DNA of 64,000 nucleotides, from the NCBI GenBank assembly GCA_018971305.1, contig JAGXBC010000003.1:160447-224446 (forward strand), given 5' to 3'. The stretch is from Patescibacteria group bacterium. GTDB taxonomy: Bacteria; Patescibacteria; Paceibacteria; UBA6257; 2-01-FULL-56-20. A program made the position numbers and the translations under genes. Below the pieces are notes generated by a model, which did not search any database, had not been told where the DNA came from, and was given only the letters and a program-made list of their open reading frames with translations. This document shows positions 42,091-50,500 of the stretch, one piece after another. The first letter of the stretch is position 1; each line of letters begins with the position of its first letter.

Positions 42091-43461
42091 TTATTTTTTG
42101 ATTTGTTCAATTCCACCCTTCAAATAGAAGTTTTCTTCCGGAACTTCATCATGTCGGCCTTCCAATATTTCCTTAAAGCTGCGGATAGTATCTTCGCGCT
42201 TAACGTATTGGCCTGGATGGCCGGTGAAAGCCTCCGCGACGAAAAACGGCTGAGAGAGGAATCTCTGGATTTTACGGGCGCGATCCACGGTTTTTCTGTC
42301 TGTTTCCGAAAGCTCTTCAATGCCCAAAATGGCGATGATGTCCTGTAATTCTTTATAACGCTGCAATGTTTTTTGGACTTCACGTGCCACTTCATAGTGT
42401 TCACGGCCGACGATTTTCGGGTCAAGCGCGCTGGAGTTGGAAGAGAGCGGGTCTACTGCCGGATAAATTCCTATTTCCGTAAGCGCGCGTGACAAAACGA
42501 TAGTTGAATCCAGGTGGCTGAAGGTTGTCGCGGGCGCCGGGTCTGTGATGTCGTCCGCTGGAACGTAAATGGCCTGCACCGACGTAATTGAGCCCTTCGT
42601 GGTGGACGTTATGCGTTCTTGCAATTCCGCCATTTCAGACGCGAGTGTCGGCTGATAACCCACAGCCGAAGGCATGCGGCCAAGGAGAGTTGAAACCTCT
42701 GAGCCAGCTTGCGAAAAGCGGAAAATATTATCTATGAAAAGCAAAATATTTTTACCTTCCTCATCTCGGAAATATTCGGCCATCGTGAGCGCGGAGAGCG
42801 CCACGCGGGCGCGGGCACCAGGAACTTCATTCATCTGTCCGAAAACAAGAGCTGTTTTATCGATAACACCTGATTGTTTCATCTCGTGATACAAGTCATT
42901 ACCTTCACGCGTACGTTCACCGACTCCCGCGAATACGGATACGCCTCCGCCAACCTCCGCGACATTCCGGATAAGCTCCTGAAGTAAAACAGTCTTACCT
43001 ACTCCCGCGCCGCCGAACAATCCCACCTTTCCTCCTTTAATAAAGGGGCAGATAAGGTCTATAACCTTGACTCCCGTTTCAAAAACTTCCGTTTTAGTTG
43101 ATTGCTCCGTGAACTTTGGCGAATCACGGTGAATGGGTAGATATTTTTTGAACGGTTTCTTGGGAACCGTGAGTGGTTTGCCCAAAACGTCAAAAATATT
43201 TCCGAGCGTTTCCTCCCCTACTGGCACCTCAATCATCTTCCCCGTATCAGTCGCTTCCGCGCCCCGATTCAGGCCTTCGGTAGGCGCAAGCGATATAGCA
43301 CGGACTTTTCCCGGTTCCAGGTGCTTTACGATTTCCACAACGATTTCGTGGTCGCCCAGTTTTATTTTGAGCGCATTGTATATCGGCGGCAAAACAGTTT
43401 TCTCGCCGAAATCAATATCAACAACCGGACCGATAATTTGTGTTACTTTTCCTGTTTTCAT
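42091..43461 (-). CDS. atpD: ATP synthase beta subunit
   Basis: 456 residues. P-loop GGAGVGKTV, GERTREGNDLY with the catalytic Glu, FRDEEGKNILLFIDNIFRF, and the DELSEED-region variant (LGIEELSETDRKTV). Catalytic subunit of F1. atpC follows after 3 bases. Last conserved pair of the operon, separated from atpG by the SGNH hydrolase gene. Confidence 0.97.
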   Translation of the reverse strand: MKTGKVTQIIGPVVDIDFGEKTVLPPIYNALKIKLGDHEIVVEIVKHLEPGKVRAISLAPTEGLNRGAEATDTGKMIEVPVGEETLGNIFDVLGKPLTVPKKPFKKYLPIHRDSPKFTEQSTKTEVFETGVKVIDLICPFIKGGKVGLFGGAGVGKTVLLQELIRNVAEVGGGVSVFAGVGERTREGNDLYHEMKQSGVIDKTALVFGQMNEVPGARARVALSALTMAEYFRDEEGKNILLFIDNIFRFSQAGSEVSTLLGRMPSAVGYQPTLASEMAELQERITSTTKGSITSVQAIYVPADDITDPAPATTFSHLDSTIVLSRALTEIGIYPAVDPLSSNSSALDPKIVGREHYEVAREVQKTLQRYKELQDIIAILGIEELSETDRKTVDRARKIQRFLSQPFFVAEAFTGHPGQYVKREDTIRSFKEILEGRHDEVPEENFYLKGGIEQIKK

Positions 43462-44019
43462 GGTTTTCTAAAATATTTTTCTAAAATCGGCATTATTTTA
43501 TTTGCTATTTTTTTATGACCAGAAGGAGTGGGGTGCACTCCATCTTCAAGATCTTTAATCGTCAGCACTTCATTCATTGATACAAGCCTGACGTTCTCCC
43601 GTTTACAAAATCTCTTTATTGCACTATCGTACAACTCCACATCCCCCATAGTGGTATAACCGCGAAGTTTAAGGGCGTTAACGGGCGTAAGCCCCATAAA
43701 AATCACGTTTTTGGTGAATTTTTTTTGCAATTCTATGCAATCTTGCGATATTTTCAGCAAATTTTTTGATTGGCGTACGATCATCTCGCCACAGATCATT
43801 TATCCCGATTGAAAAGATAATTAAATCCGGTTTGCGCGATTTACATTCGGATTCTACGCGCTTTAATAAATCAATTGTTGTATCCCCCGGAATACCAAGA
43901 TTATAAATAATCGCCTCGTATTTATTGCCAAAATAAGTTTTAAGACGTTCAACCCAACCGCCCTTTTCGGTATCACTTGCGCCCCACGTTATACTGTCAC
44001 CAAATATACAAATATTCAT
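43458..44019 (-). pseudogene. SGNH/GDSL hydrolase gene with frameshift, inside the atp operon
   Basis: Two overlapping frames form one SGNH hydrolase of about 187 residues. The 5' frame (from ATG 44019) has IFGDSITWG (block I), the Gly block LGIPGDTT and IGINDLW (block III). The 3' frame has VIFMGLTPVN and the catalytic DGVHPTPSGH. They join at an A8 tract (plus-strand T8, 43719-43726): with one A fewer the reading is continuous. All catalytic residues survive, so the damage is recent, an assembly error, or rescued. It lies between atpG (10-base gap) and atpD (4-base overlap). Confidence 0.75.
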
Positions 44020-44029
44020 GGTTTTATAT

Positions 44030-44965
44030 TTATTTTAAGGACTGTGCTCCGGAGGTGACCTCTATAATTTCCCTCGTAATGGACGCCTGGCGCGATTTAT
44101 TATAGACGACATTAAGATTCTCAGAAAGGTCACGGGCATTGTCCGAGGCGTTTTTCATCGCCATACGCCGCGCGGAGTGTTCGGAAGCATTTGCCTCCAG
44201 AATCATATGGTAGATGCGGGTTTTGAGTAGCGCCGGCGCGAGTTTTTCTAATACTTCTTTCGGCGACGGTTCAATAATGTACTCACGCTCTTTTTCTTCA
44301 AAGAACGATTCGGACTTCGCGTAATCGGAATATCGTCCAGCGCGCGGTATAGTTTCCTCTACGGATTGCTTGATCGCTTCGTAACTTATCGGAAGAAATT
44401 CGCGAGCGACCGCATCCTGGCGAAGCGCAGTCACAAAAGTAGTAAAGAATACGACGACGCTGTCAAAATTCTGCTTGAGATAACCCTGGACCAAAAAATC
44501 GGCTACGGGCTCCGCCTCTTCTGGTTTTGTGAAATCTCCGACTCGCGTAAAACTTCCTATAACCGGCAATTTACGACGGTCAAAATAAATTTTTGCTTTC
44601 TGACCGATTGCAACAAATGAATATTTCGGATTTGCAAGATCAATGTTCTCGGATTTCACGTATTGTTCAAATTTGCGGATGACCGCGCCGTTAAAAGAAC
44701 CGGCCAGACCCTTATCGGAAGCCACGATTAAGAAAACTGTTTTCTTGACGGGCCGGGGCAAAAGAATTTTAGGAAGCGGCACGTCTTTAAGGTTGGAGAG
44801 GATTCCCAGAAGCTCAAGGGCAGTATAGGAATACGGGCGCGAAGTTAGGGCTAATTCCTGGCTGCGGCGCATCTTTGTGGCGGCCACAAGTTCCATCGCT
44901 TTCGTGATGGTTCCGATGTTTTGGACGCTCTTCATGCGCCGTTTAAGACTTTGTCCAGATTCCAT
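44030..44965 (-). CDS. atpG: ATP synthase gamma subunit
   Basis: 311 residues. N-terminal RRMKSVQNIGTITKAMELVAA and C-terminal ASEHSARRMAMKNASDNA helices form the rotor coiled coil. Central stalk of F1. Two bases... effectively adjacent to atpA on the same strand. Confidence 0.96.
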   Translation of the reverse strand: MESGQSLKRRMKSVQNIGTITKAMELVAATKMRRSQELALTSRPYSYTALELLGILSNLKDVPLPKILLPRPVKKTVFLIVASDKGLAGSFNGAVIRKFEQYVKSENIDLANPKYSFVAIGQKAKIYFDRRKLPVIGSFTRVGDFTKPEEAEPVADFLVQGYLKQNFDSVVVFFTTFVTALRQDAVAREFLPISYEAIKQSVEETIPRAGRYSDYAKSESFFEEKEREYIIEPSPKEVLEKLAPALLKTRIYHMILEANASEHSARRMAMKNASDNARDLSENLNVVYNKSRQASITREIIEVTSGAQSLK

Positions 44966-44966
44966 A

Positions 44967-46493
44967 TTATCTTTCCATGAAGCGCGTTATCGCTTCTTTT
45001 AATTTTTGTTCCGTCGCTTCGGAAAAATCGCCGGTATCCCGAATCGGCTTTAAGATATCGCTTTCGTGGAGTTTCTCCAGATACTCCAAAAGTTCTCCCT
45101 CGGTTTTTTTAACGTCTTCTACGGCAACCTTCTCAAAATAATTATTAAGGACGGCGTAGAACACGCACACCTGTTTTTCAAAAGGTACCGGTGCCAGGTC
45201 TTCCTGTTTTAATATTTCATTTATTTTTTGCCCTTGAAGGATTTTTTTTCTGGTTCCCTCGTCGACATCCGTGGCAAATTGAGCGAATGCTTGAAGTTCA
45301 TGGAATTGCGCATGGGCAAGCCTCAATTTACCGGCCACTTTCTTCATAGCTTTTGTTTGCGCAGCGGATCCCACGCGCGATACGGAAATTCCCACGTTCA
45401 AAGCCGGGCGAAGGCCTTGGTAAAATAAATCGCTCTCCAAATAAATTTGCCCGTCCGTTATGGAAATTATGTTTGTTGGAATATAGGCAGTGACATCACC
45501 AAGCTGGGTTTCCACTATAGGAAGCGCTGTAAGCGACCCGCCGCCTTTTTCCTTGGAAAGCTTAGCGGCGCGTTCCAAAAGCCTGGAATGCAAGTAGAAG
45601 ATATCTCCAGGGTACGCTTCGCGGCCAGGCGGTCTGCGCAATAAGAGCGAAATCTGCCGATAGGCCCAAGCGTGTTTGGAAAGGTCGTCATAAATAACGA
45701 GTGCGTCTTCACCCTTATCTCTGAAATATTCTCCGATAGCGCAGCCGGCGTAGGGCGCAAGATACCAAGAGGCCGCCGGTGATGAAGCTGACGCAGAAAT
45801 AATAATACTGTATTTCAAGGCGTTGAATTTTTTGAGAGTTTCCGCAATCTTTACGATTTTTGATTCTTTTTGGCCGATAGCGACATAAATACATATAGGC
45901 GGCTTATGGTTCTTGTCGTGCGATTGGTTAAGAATGGTATCCAGTACGAGAGCGGTTTTGCCCACCTGCCGGTCGCCGATCACTAGTTCGCGCTGTCCGC
46001 GGCCGATAGGAATCATGGAATCAATGGCTTTGAGGCCGGTGTGAAGCGGCGTGTTCACCGATTCACGCTCCAAGACCGACGGCGCTCGCGCTTCCATTGG
46101 ATTGCGTTGGGGCTTGGTTCCTGCTTTAAAAATATCCCCCTTGCCGTCCTGAGGTTTTCCTAATGGGTCTATAACGCGGCCGATCAATTCTTCCCCTACT
46201 TCAATAGAAAGAACCTGGCCCGTCCTTTTAACGATATTACCGACCTCTATGGATAAAAAATCATCCAGAACTAAGGCGCCGATGGATTCTTCTTCAAGGT
46301 TCAGGGCAAGAGCGCTTCTTGGACCCTTGGGGGTTTCTATGGTCAAAATTTCCTGGCTTACAGCGCTGCGAAGACCAAGGATCTTTATAATGCCATCGCC
46401 GACTTCAAGAACGCGGCCAACTTCATCCCATTCGGCTTTCTCTTTATATCCCTCTATCTCGCGTTTTAATTTTTCTATGATTTCGTATGACAC
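44967..46493 (-). CDS. atpA: ATP synthase alpha subunit
   Basis: 508 residues. P-loop GDRQVGKTA, PICIYVAIGQKESKI, RRPPGREAYPGDIFYLHSR and SVSRVGSAAQTKAM with the arginine finger. Non-catalytic nucleotide-binding subunit of F1. Confidence 0.97.
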   Translation of the reverse strand: MSYEIIEKLKREIEGYKEKAEWDEVGRVLEVGDGIIKILGLRSAVSQEILTIETPKGPRSALALNLEEESIGALVLDDFLSIEVGNIVKRTGQVLSIEVGEELIGRVIDPLGKPQDGKGDIFKAGTKPQRNPMEARAPSVLERESVNTPLHTGLKAIDSMIPIGRGQRELVIGDRQVGKTALVLDTILNQSHDKNHKPPICIYVAIGQKESKIVKIAETLKKFNALKYSIIISASASSPAASWYLAPYAGCAIGEYFRDKGEDALVIYDDLSKHAWAYRQISLLLRRPPGREAYPGDIFYLHSRLLERAAKLSKEKGGGSLTALPIVETQLGDVTAYIPTNIISITDGQIYLESDLFYQGLRPALNVGISVSRVGSAAQTKAMKKVAGKLRLAHAQFHELQAFAQFATDVDEGTRKKILQGQKINEILKQEDLAPVPFEKQVCVFYAVLNNYFEKVAVEDVKKTEGELLEYLEKLHESDILKPIRDTGDFSEATEQKLKEAITRFMER

Positions 46494-46497
46494 GGTT

Positions 46498-46875
46498 TTA
46501 TATTGTAAAAACTGAATCTAATTTACCCTTAAGAGAGCCGTCGAAAATCTTCTCGTCGTTTATAAACACCCGGATTCCCGCAACCAGCTCCGGAACAATC
46601 TTTTCCTGCACAACGTCACCCTCTTTTATAAAACTGGCTGTTTCTTTTTTTTGTTTTGAAGTGAGCGTCCGCGCTGATTCGATTATAACCTTGCGGATGC
46701 CTGCTTTACCACGGGCGAAACGGGCAGCTTCTTCAACTATCTTCTGTGCATGCACCTCGTCGCCGTTCTTCCGTAAAAGCGCAGAAAAATTTTTTACGAT
46801 AACTTCTGCATCCACGCCCGGGGTTGTTATCACTTCTGCTAAAGCTTTCGCATAAATGTGAGCGGGATATTTCAT
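46498..46875 (-). CDS. atpH: ATP synthase delta subunit, short
   Basis: 125 residues (E. coli 177). Begins MKYPAHIYAKALAEVI and keeps the C-terminal VVQEKIVPELVAGIRVFINDEKIFDGSLKGKL that contacts the b stalk. Links the peripheral stalk to F1. Overlaps atpF by 4 bases. Identity follows mainly from operon position and the C-terminal motif. Confidence 0.85.
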   Translation of the reverse strand: MKYPAHIYAKALAEVITTPGVDAEVIVKNFSALLRKNGDEVHAQKIVEEAARFARGKAGIRKVIIESARTLTSKQKKETASFIKEGDVVQEKIVPELVAGIRVFINDEKIFDGSLKGKLDSVFTI

Positions 46876-47375
46876 ACGATATGTTTCATTTCTTTTACCG
46901 ATTTTTCTATCAGAGCATCGTCGATTTTTTCGGGCGATAACTCAACCGTCCGCACAATCGCCCTCTTAATAAGCAATGCTGCCTCTTTTTCTATCGCCAA
47001 ATGGGCAGCTTGTTCCCTGGCGTGGAGAATTGCCTCTAAATTTTTAAACTCTTCGGCACCCTTGCGTTTTGCCTCTGCAAACATTTCCGCCTCCAGTTTC
47101 CTCGCGTCAACTTCTGTTTTTTTAAGGATGTTCAGGGCTTGAGATTCGGCATCCTTAATTTTACCTTTGCCGATGATATCTACTTCGGCAAGACGCTTAT
47201 CAGCTTCGTCCGCTTTCATCAGGCCTTCTTCAATCCTCGCACGCCTATCATGCAAAAGCTTTAACAGCGGCTTATAGATAAAGACGCGCAGAACGACGAG
47301 TAGTATGAAAAAATTGACCGCCTGGCTCAAAAGCAGGTGCCAATCAATTCCTAACTGGTCAAAAAGCTGTTGCAT
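46872..47375 (-). CDS. atpF: ATP synthase b subunit
   Basis: 167 residues. N-terminal membrane helix (LLLSQAVNFFILLVVLRVFIYKPL) then a long charged coiled coil (DRRARIEEGLMKADEADKRLAE). Peripheral stalk of Fo. Start ATG 47375, 9 bases after atpE. Confidence 0.95.
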   Translation of the reverse strand: MQQLFDQLGIDWHLLLSQAVNFFILLVVLRVFIYKPLLKLLHDRRARIEEGLMKADEADKRLAEVDIIGKGKIKDAESQALNILKKTEVDARKLEAEMFAEAKRKGAEEFKNLEAILHAREQAAHLAIEKEAALLIKRAIVRTVELSPEKIDDALIEKSVKEMKHIV

Positions 47376-47384
47376 GAAACTTTC

Positions 47385-47615
47385 TTATTGTACGAATTTG
47401 ATGATAAGCGCGATGACGAGCGAATAAATCGCGATAGCCTCGGCGAAAGCGATGGCCAAGATTGCCATCGTCTGGACTTTGGAAGCGGCCTCCGGATTGC
47501 GCCCGATTGCTTCCACTGCCTTGGAACCTATCCAACCGATAGCAAAGGCCGGGATAACAGTCCCCATGCCGATTGCACCGAACGTGGCCAGAAGTCTAAT
47601 ACTGTTAATATCCAT
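47385..47615 (-). CDS. atpE: ATP synthase c subunit
   Basis: 76 residues, two-helix hairpin with the polar loop GRNPEA. Ion-binding carboxylate is Glu59 in AFAEAIAIYSL. The residue after Glu is Ala (not Ser/Thr) and helix 1 lacks the Gln of sodium-binding c rings, so a proton-coupled ring is inferred. Confidence 0.95.
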   Translation of the reverse strand: MDINSIRLLATFGAIGMGTVIPAFAIGWIGSKAVEAIGRNPEAASKVQTMAILAIAFAEAIAIYSLVIALIIKFVQ

Positions 47616-47660
47616 GAATAAATTTTTTATTAAAGATTATGCGACCTTTCTCGTTTTAAT

Positions 47661-48401
47661 TTAATGTTCATCTCCGTGAGTAACAACCGCCATAGCCACG
47701 AAAACCAGGGTTAACATTCCGAAAATGAATGCCTGAATAAATCCAACGAATATCTCCAGGAACATAAACGGTAGTGGCACTAGGTATGGTACTAAAAAGG
47801 CCATGATGGCCAATAATACTTCGCCCGCGAATACATTCCCAAAGAGACGGAAGGAGAACGAAATAATTTTAGCAAATTCTGAGATAAGTTCAAGGATGCC
47901 CACAAAAAAATCTATCGGGCCTTTAAAATTAAAGAATACCGAGAGGCGGGATTTCAACCCGACTGCCGCAATCCCGAATATATTCACGAACGTGACTACG
48001 ATAAGCGCAAGAGCCAAAGTAAAGTTAAGGTCGCTCGCAGGAGAACGCAAAAGCGGCACCACTTCTCCGCCGACCCCTTTAACAACGATAGAACCGACTC
48101 CGGGCAGAAGTCCCAGCCAGTTGGAACAAAGCACGAAAAGGAAAACTGTAAAGACCAAGGGGAGATATTTCTCCGAACTTTTACGGTTGCCGAGAACTGA
48201 ATCCATGAGCGTAAGTGCGCCGCCGACGACGAGTTCCATAATATTCTGTCCGGCGTTTGGGACAAACGCGAGTTTGCTACGCAAGGTTATCGCGAGAACA
48301 GCAAGAAGCACCAAGGCAACTCCGGACAAAAGCACGGCATTTGTGACCGGAAAGCTACCGATATGAAAAATTTGTTCAGCGCGAAGTGAGATTTGAAGCA
48401 T
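47661..48401 (-). CDS. atpB: ATP synthase a subunit
   Basis: 246 residues, polytopic. EFAKIISFSFRLFGNVFAGEVL carries the essential Arg facing the c ring; the C-terminal helix region (FIFGMLTLVFVAMAV) fits. First gene of the operon atpB-E-F-H-A-G-x-D-C. No atpI is seen upstream. Confidence 0.95.
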   Translation of the reverse strand: MLQISLRAEQIFHIGSFPVTNAVLLSGVALVLLAVLAITLRSKLAFVPNAGQNIMELVVGGALTLMDSVLGNRKSSEKYLPLVFTVFLFVLCSNWLGLLPGVGSIVVKGVGGEVVPLLRSPASDLNFTLALALIVVTFVNIFGIAAVGLKSRLSVFFNFKGPIDFFVGILELISEFAKIISFSFRLFGNVFAGEVLLAIMAFLVPYLVPLPFMFLEIFVGFIQAFIFGMLTLVFVAMAVVTHGDEH

Positions 48402-48430
48402 TTTAAATAAAGTTCATTAAAAAAATAGTC

Positions 48431-48859
48431 TTAAACGATCGCCGCCAAATTACCGTTCAAACAAATCGGGTCCATAGCTTCTATCTCATCCATATAAGGA
48501 AGCCCCGCAGGCATTCCGTTAAGGAAAAATATCTTTTTGTGGTTCACGTAGGCCTGTCCCATTTCCATAAGAACGTTGCCGCCGATATAATTTTTTACCC
48601 CGTTTTTGTCCAAGTTAACGCAAATCACGGCATCGCTCGCCAAGATATTGGCGTAATGCTCCCGTAAATAATTATTCTCGCGCTTGATGGCGGCCCGCTC
48701 TCCCCTGCGCCATTTTTCTACGATGTCTTGTTTTTCACCGCGTACGAACGCTTCATAGTCCGGATGAATCCAGCCGTCATATCCAAAGCTGCATAATTTA
48801 TTTTTGCAATCAACCATTTCTTTATAAAAATGGCTGCTGCCGAGAACGTAAATCTTCAT
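48431..48859 (-). CDS. Nucleoside 2-deoxyribosyltransferase-like protein
   Basis: 142 residues. Rossmann-like: begins MKIYVLGSSHF; ASDAVICVNLDKNG and YIGGNVLMEMGQAYVNHKKIFFLNGMP match the family of small NDT-like proteins (an Asp and a Gly-x-E segment as in the active site). Substrate unknown; conserved in related genomes (family knowledge). Lies upstream of atpB on the same strand. Confidence 0.6.
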   Translation of the reverse strand: MKIYVLGSSHFYKEMVDCKNKLCSFGYDGWIHPDYEAFVRGEKQDIVEKWRRGERAAIKRENNYLREHYANILASDAVICVNLDKNGVKNYIGGNVLMEMGQAYVNHKKIFFLNGMPAGLPYMDEIEAMDPICLNGNLAAIV

Positions 48860-48888
48860 GAATTATATTTTAAAGTATTTCCCGACAA

Positions 48889-48913
48889 ATAAAAAGGACC
48901 ATTAAATGGTCCC
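48889..48913 (-). terminator. Terminator of the 48931 gene
   Basis: GGACCAT / ATGGTCC stem, 3-base loop, then TTTTTATTT on the minus strand. Confidence 0.75.
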
Positions 48914-48930
48914 AATAATTTTCTAAATCT

Positions 48931-49271
48931 TTACGCGCCGACCGTATTAAGTTCGTGACAGGCTTTTCCGCCATCGGCCGGAACATATTTTTTGCCGCAG
49001 GGACATTCTTTTGGAATCAAGCCGCAAACCTCGGCTACGTGTTCCACCCAATCAGTCCAAGCAGCCCCTACCATATCCCAATAACTGTCGCTTTTCCAGC
49101 CGCAGGAACATTCTATCCGATCGCTTATTCCTTTTCCATATCTTTCCCAATATGCTCAGGCGCCGCAGCATGTTTCACAACGTTAAACGCCTCATTATAT
49201 TTTTCGGCATTGGAGAAAAGACCTCCTTTTTTAAGAGCCTCTCTGGCCATTCGAAAAACATTCTTGTACAT
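48931..49271 (-). pseudogene. Small Cys-rich protein gene with apparent frameshift
   Basis: Frame 1 begins ATG 49271 after SD GGAGGT and codes 48 residues (MYKNVFRMAREALKKGG at the start) ending at TAA near 49130. A second frame, offset by one base, codes IECSCGWKSD, KECPCGKKYVPADGG and ends TAA 48931. Two C-x-C pairs suggest a zinc-binding fold. Adding one A in the run at about 49130-49135 gives one protein of 113 residues. Terminator at 48889 follows. Could also be two overlapping genes, but the second frame has no good start. Confidence 0.5.
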
Positions 49272-49339
49272 TGGCCAACCTCCACTCTATTTTTATTAAC
49301 TAAAACGATATTAGCATATCTAATTCGCTGGTTGCAAGA

Positions 49340-49783
49340 TTATCTTCTTTTCCGCAAAAATTCGCTGACCAATTTACGCCCGACGGGATTTATCGTATTC
49401 GGCGGTTCGCCGGATAAATATTGTTCAATGGTAAACCATTTCCATCCGGAAAATTTTTCCGGTTCCATAAGCTTCGGCTCCCGCTCAGTTGTGCAAAAAA
49501 ATATCGGTACGACGTAGCCCTCTTTCGCTCCCGGAATTTCTCCGATAAAATCCTCTATTCTAAAATCGGTCACGCCAATCTCTTCTTTAACCTCCCGCCT
49601 TAATGTTTCTTCTATTGTCTCGCCGGCATCGCACCTGCCGCCCGGTGTTGTCCAAACAGAAATATCTTTCCATTTTTCCTTCGTGTAATTTCTTAATCCG
49701 AGCAAAATATTGTTGCCCTTAACAATTATCGCCGACGGGCAAATTGAAGTATTCCCGATTTTTGCAAGTTGGTCTTTTAACAT
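49340..49783 (-). CDS. NUDIX hydrolase
   Basis: 147 residues. Nudix box G-x5-E-x7-RE-V-x-EE-x-G in GRCDAGETIEETLRREVKEE, with all catalytic acids. Hydrolyses nucleoside diphosphates linked to another group; substrate unknown. WTTPGGR and FSGWKWFTIEQYL are typical of MutT-like members. Confidence 0.9.
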   Translation of the reverse strand: MLKDQLAKIGNTSICPSAIIVKGNNILLGLRNYTKEKWKDISVWTTPGGRCDAGETIEETLRREVKEEIGVTDFRIEDFIGEIPGAKEGYVVPIFFCTTEREPKLMEPEKFSGWKWFTIEQYLSGEPPNTINPVGRKLVSEFLRKRR

Positions 49784-49809
49784 TTACCTGATTCTTTATA
49801 ACCTACTTC

Positions 49810-50454
49810 CTATTGAGTCGGTTCAAAAGCTGTAAGGCCGTGAACCAGATTATCCACTTCTTCCCATCCTATACGGGAATCGTAATTATATCTGGCAGGA
49901 AGTGCTAAAACATATTTTGAGTTTTGCCCAAGAACCGAAGGAGGGATAGGCGCGGCACTCACCGCCAGTTTTTCCTGGAACACAAGATTCCACTCATCCG
50001 GAGTAAACACCATAATCGGCATATCTTCGCGCGGAGTGGAATCCGTCCAATCTGGATGCCGAAGTATAATCAACGGACCGTGGGTTGTAGGAGTATTATC
50101 TCCTGCGCCATCCGTCGACCATCCATCCCAATTTTTCTCTAAAATAGAATAGCCTTTCCAGGAATCGGCAAGCGGAATGGAAAATCCATACTGGCTGTTA
50201 ACATATTGCACGTTTGAATCTTTAACACAGGTGCCACCGACATCTCCAAAAGGCAAATGCGAACCTGGTTCCGGAGCGCAGTGAAAGCCGCTCGCGCAAA
50301 CAGGAGCAGTCGTCATGTTGCCGCCGCAACGCTCTCCCTCACCTGCAACATGCGCGAAGGTATTCGTGTTCGCATTCTTATTTACGAAAATCATATATCC
50401 CCCGATGAACACAACAACCGCAACCGATATAACAATTTGTATTTTTTTATTCAT
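49810..50454 (-). CDS. Exported protein, unknown function
   Basis: 214 residues. N-terminal membrane anchor (about 5-25), a Cys-rich segment (ERCGGNMTTAPVCASGFHCAPEPG) that looks disulfide-bonded, then YGFSIPLADSWKGY and a beta-rich domain. The segment after the anchor recalls small Cys-knot modules in exported CPR proteins. Not assigned to a family. Confidence 0.6.
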   Translation of the reverse strand: MNKKIQIVISVAVVVFIGGYMIFVNKNANTNTFAHVAGEGERCGGNMTTAPVCASGFHCAPEPGSHLPFGDVGGTCVKDSNVQYVNSQYGFSIPLADSWKGYSILEKNWDGWSTDGAGDNTPTTHGPLIILRHPDWTDSTPREDMPIMVFTPDEWNLVFQEKLAVSAAPIPPSVLGQNSKYVLALPARYNYDSRIGWEEVDNLVHGLTAFEPTQ

Positions 50455-50500
50455 GTTTCATCATGATAACACGGATTAAAACTAATTTCAGCACCTTTTC

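Noticed and set aside
47803..48366. Plus-strand ORF of 187 codons opposite atpB
   Set aside because: Antisense shadow of a hydrophobic, strongly conserved gene.
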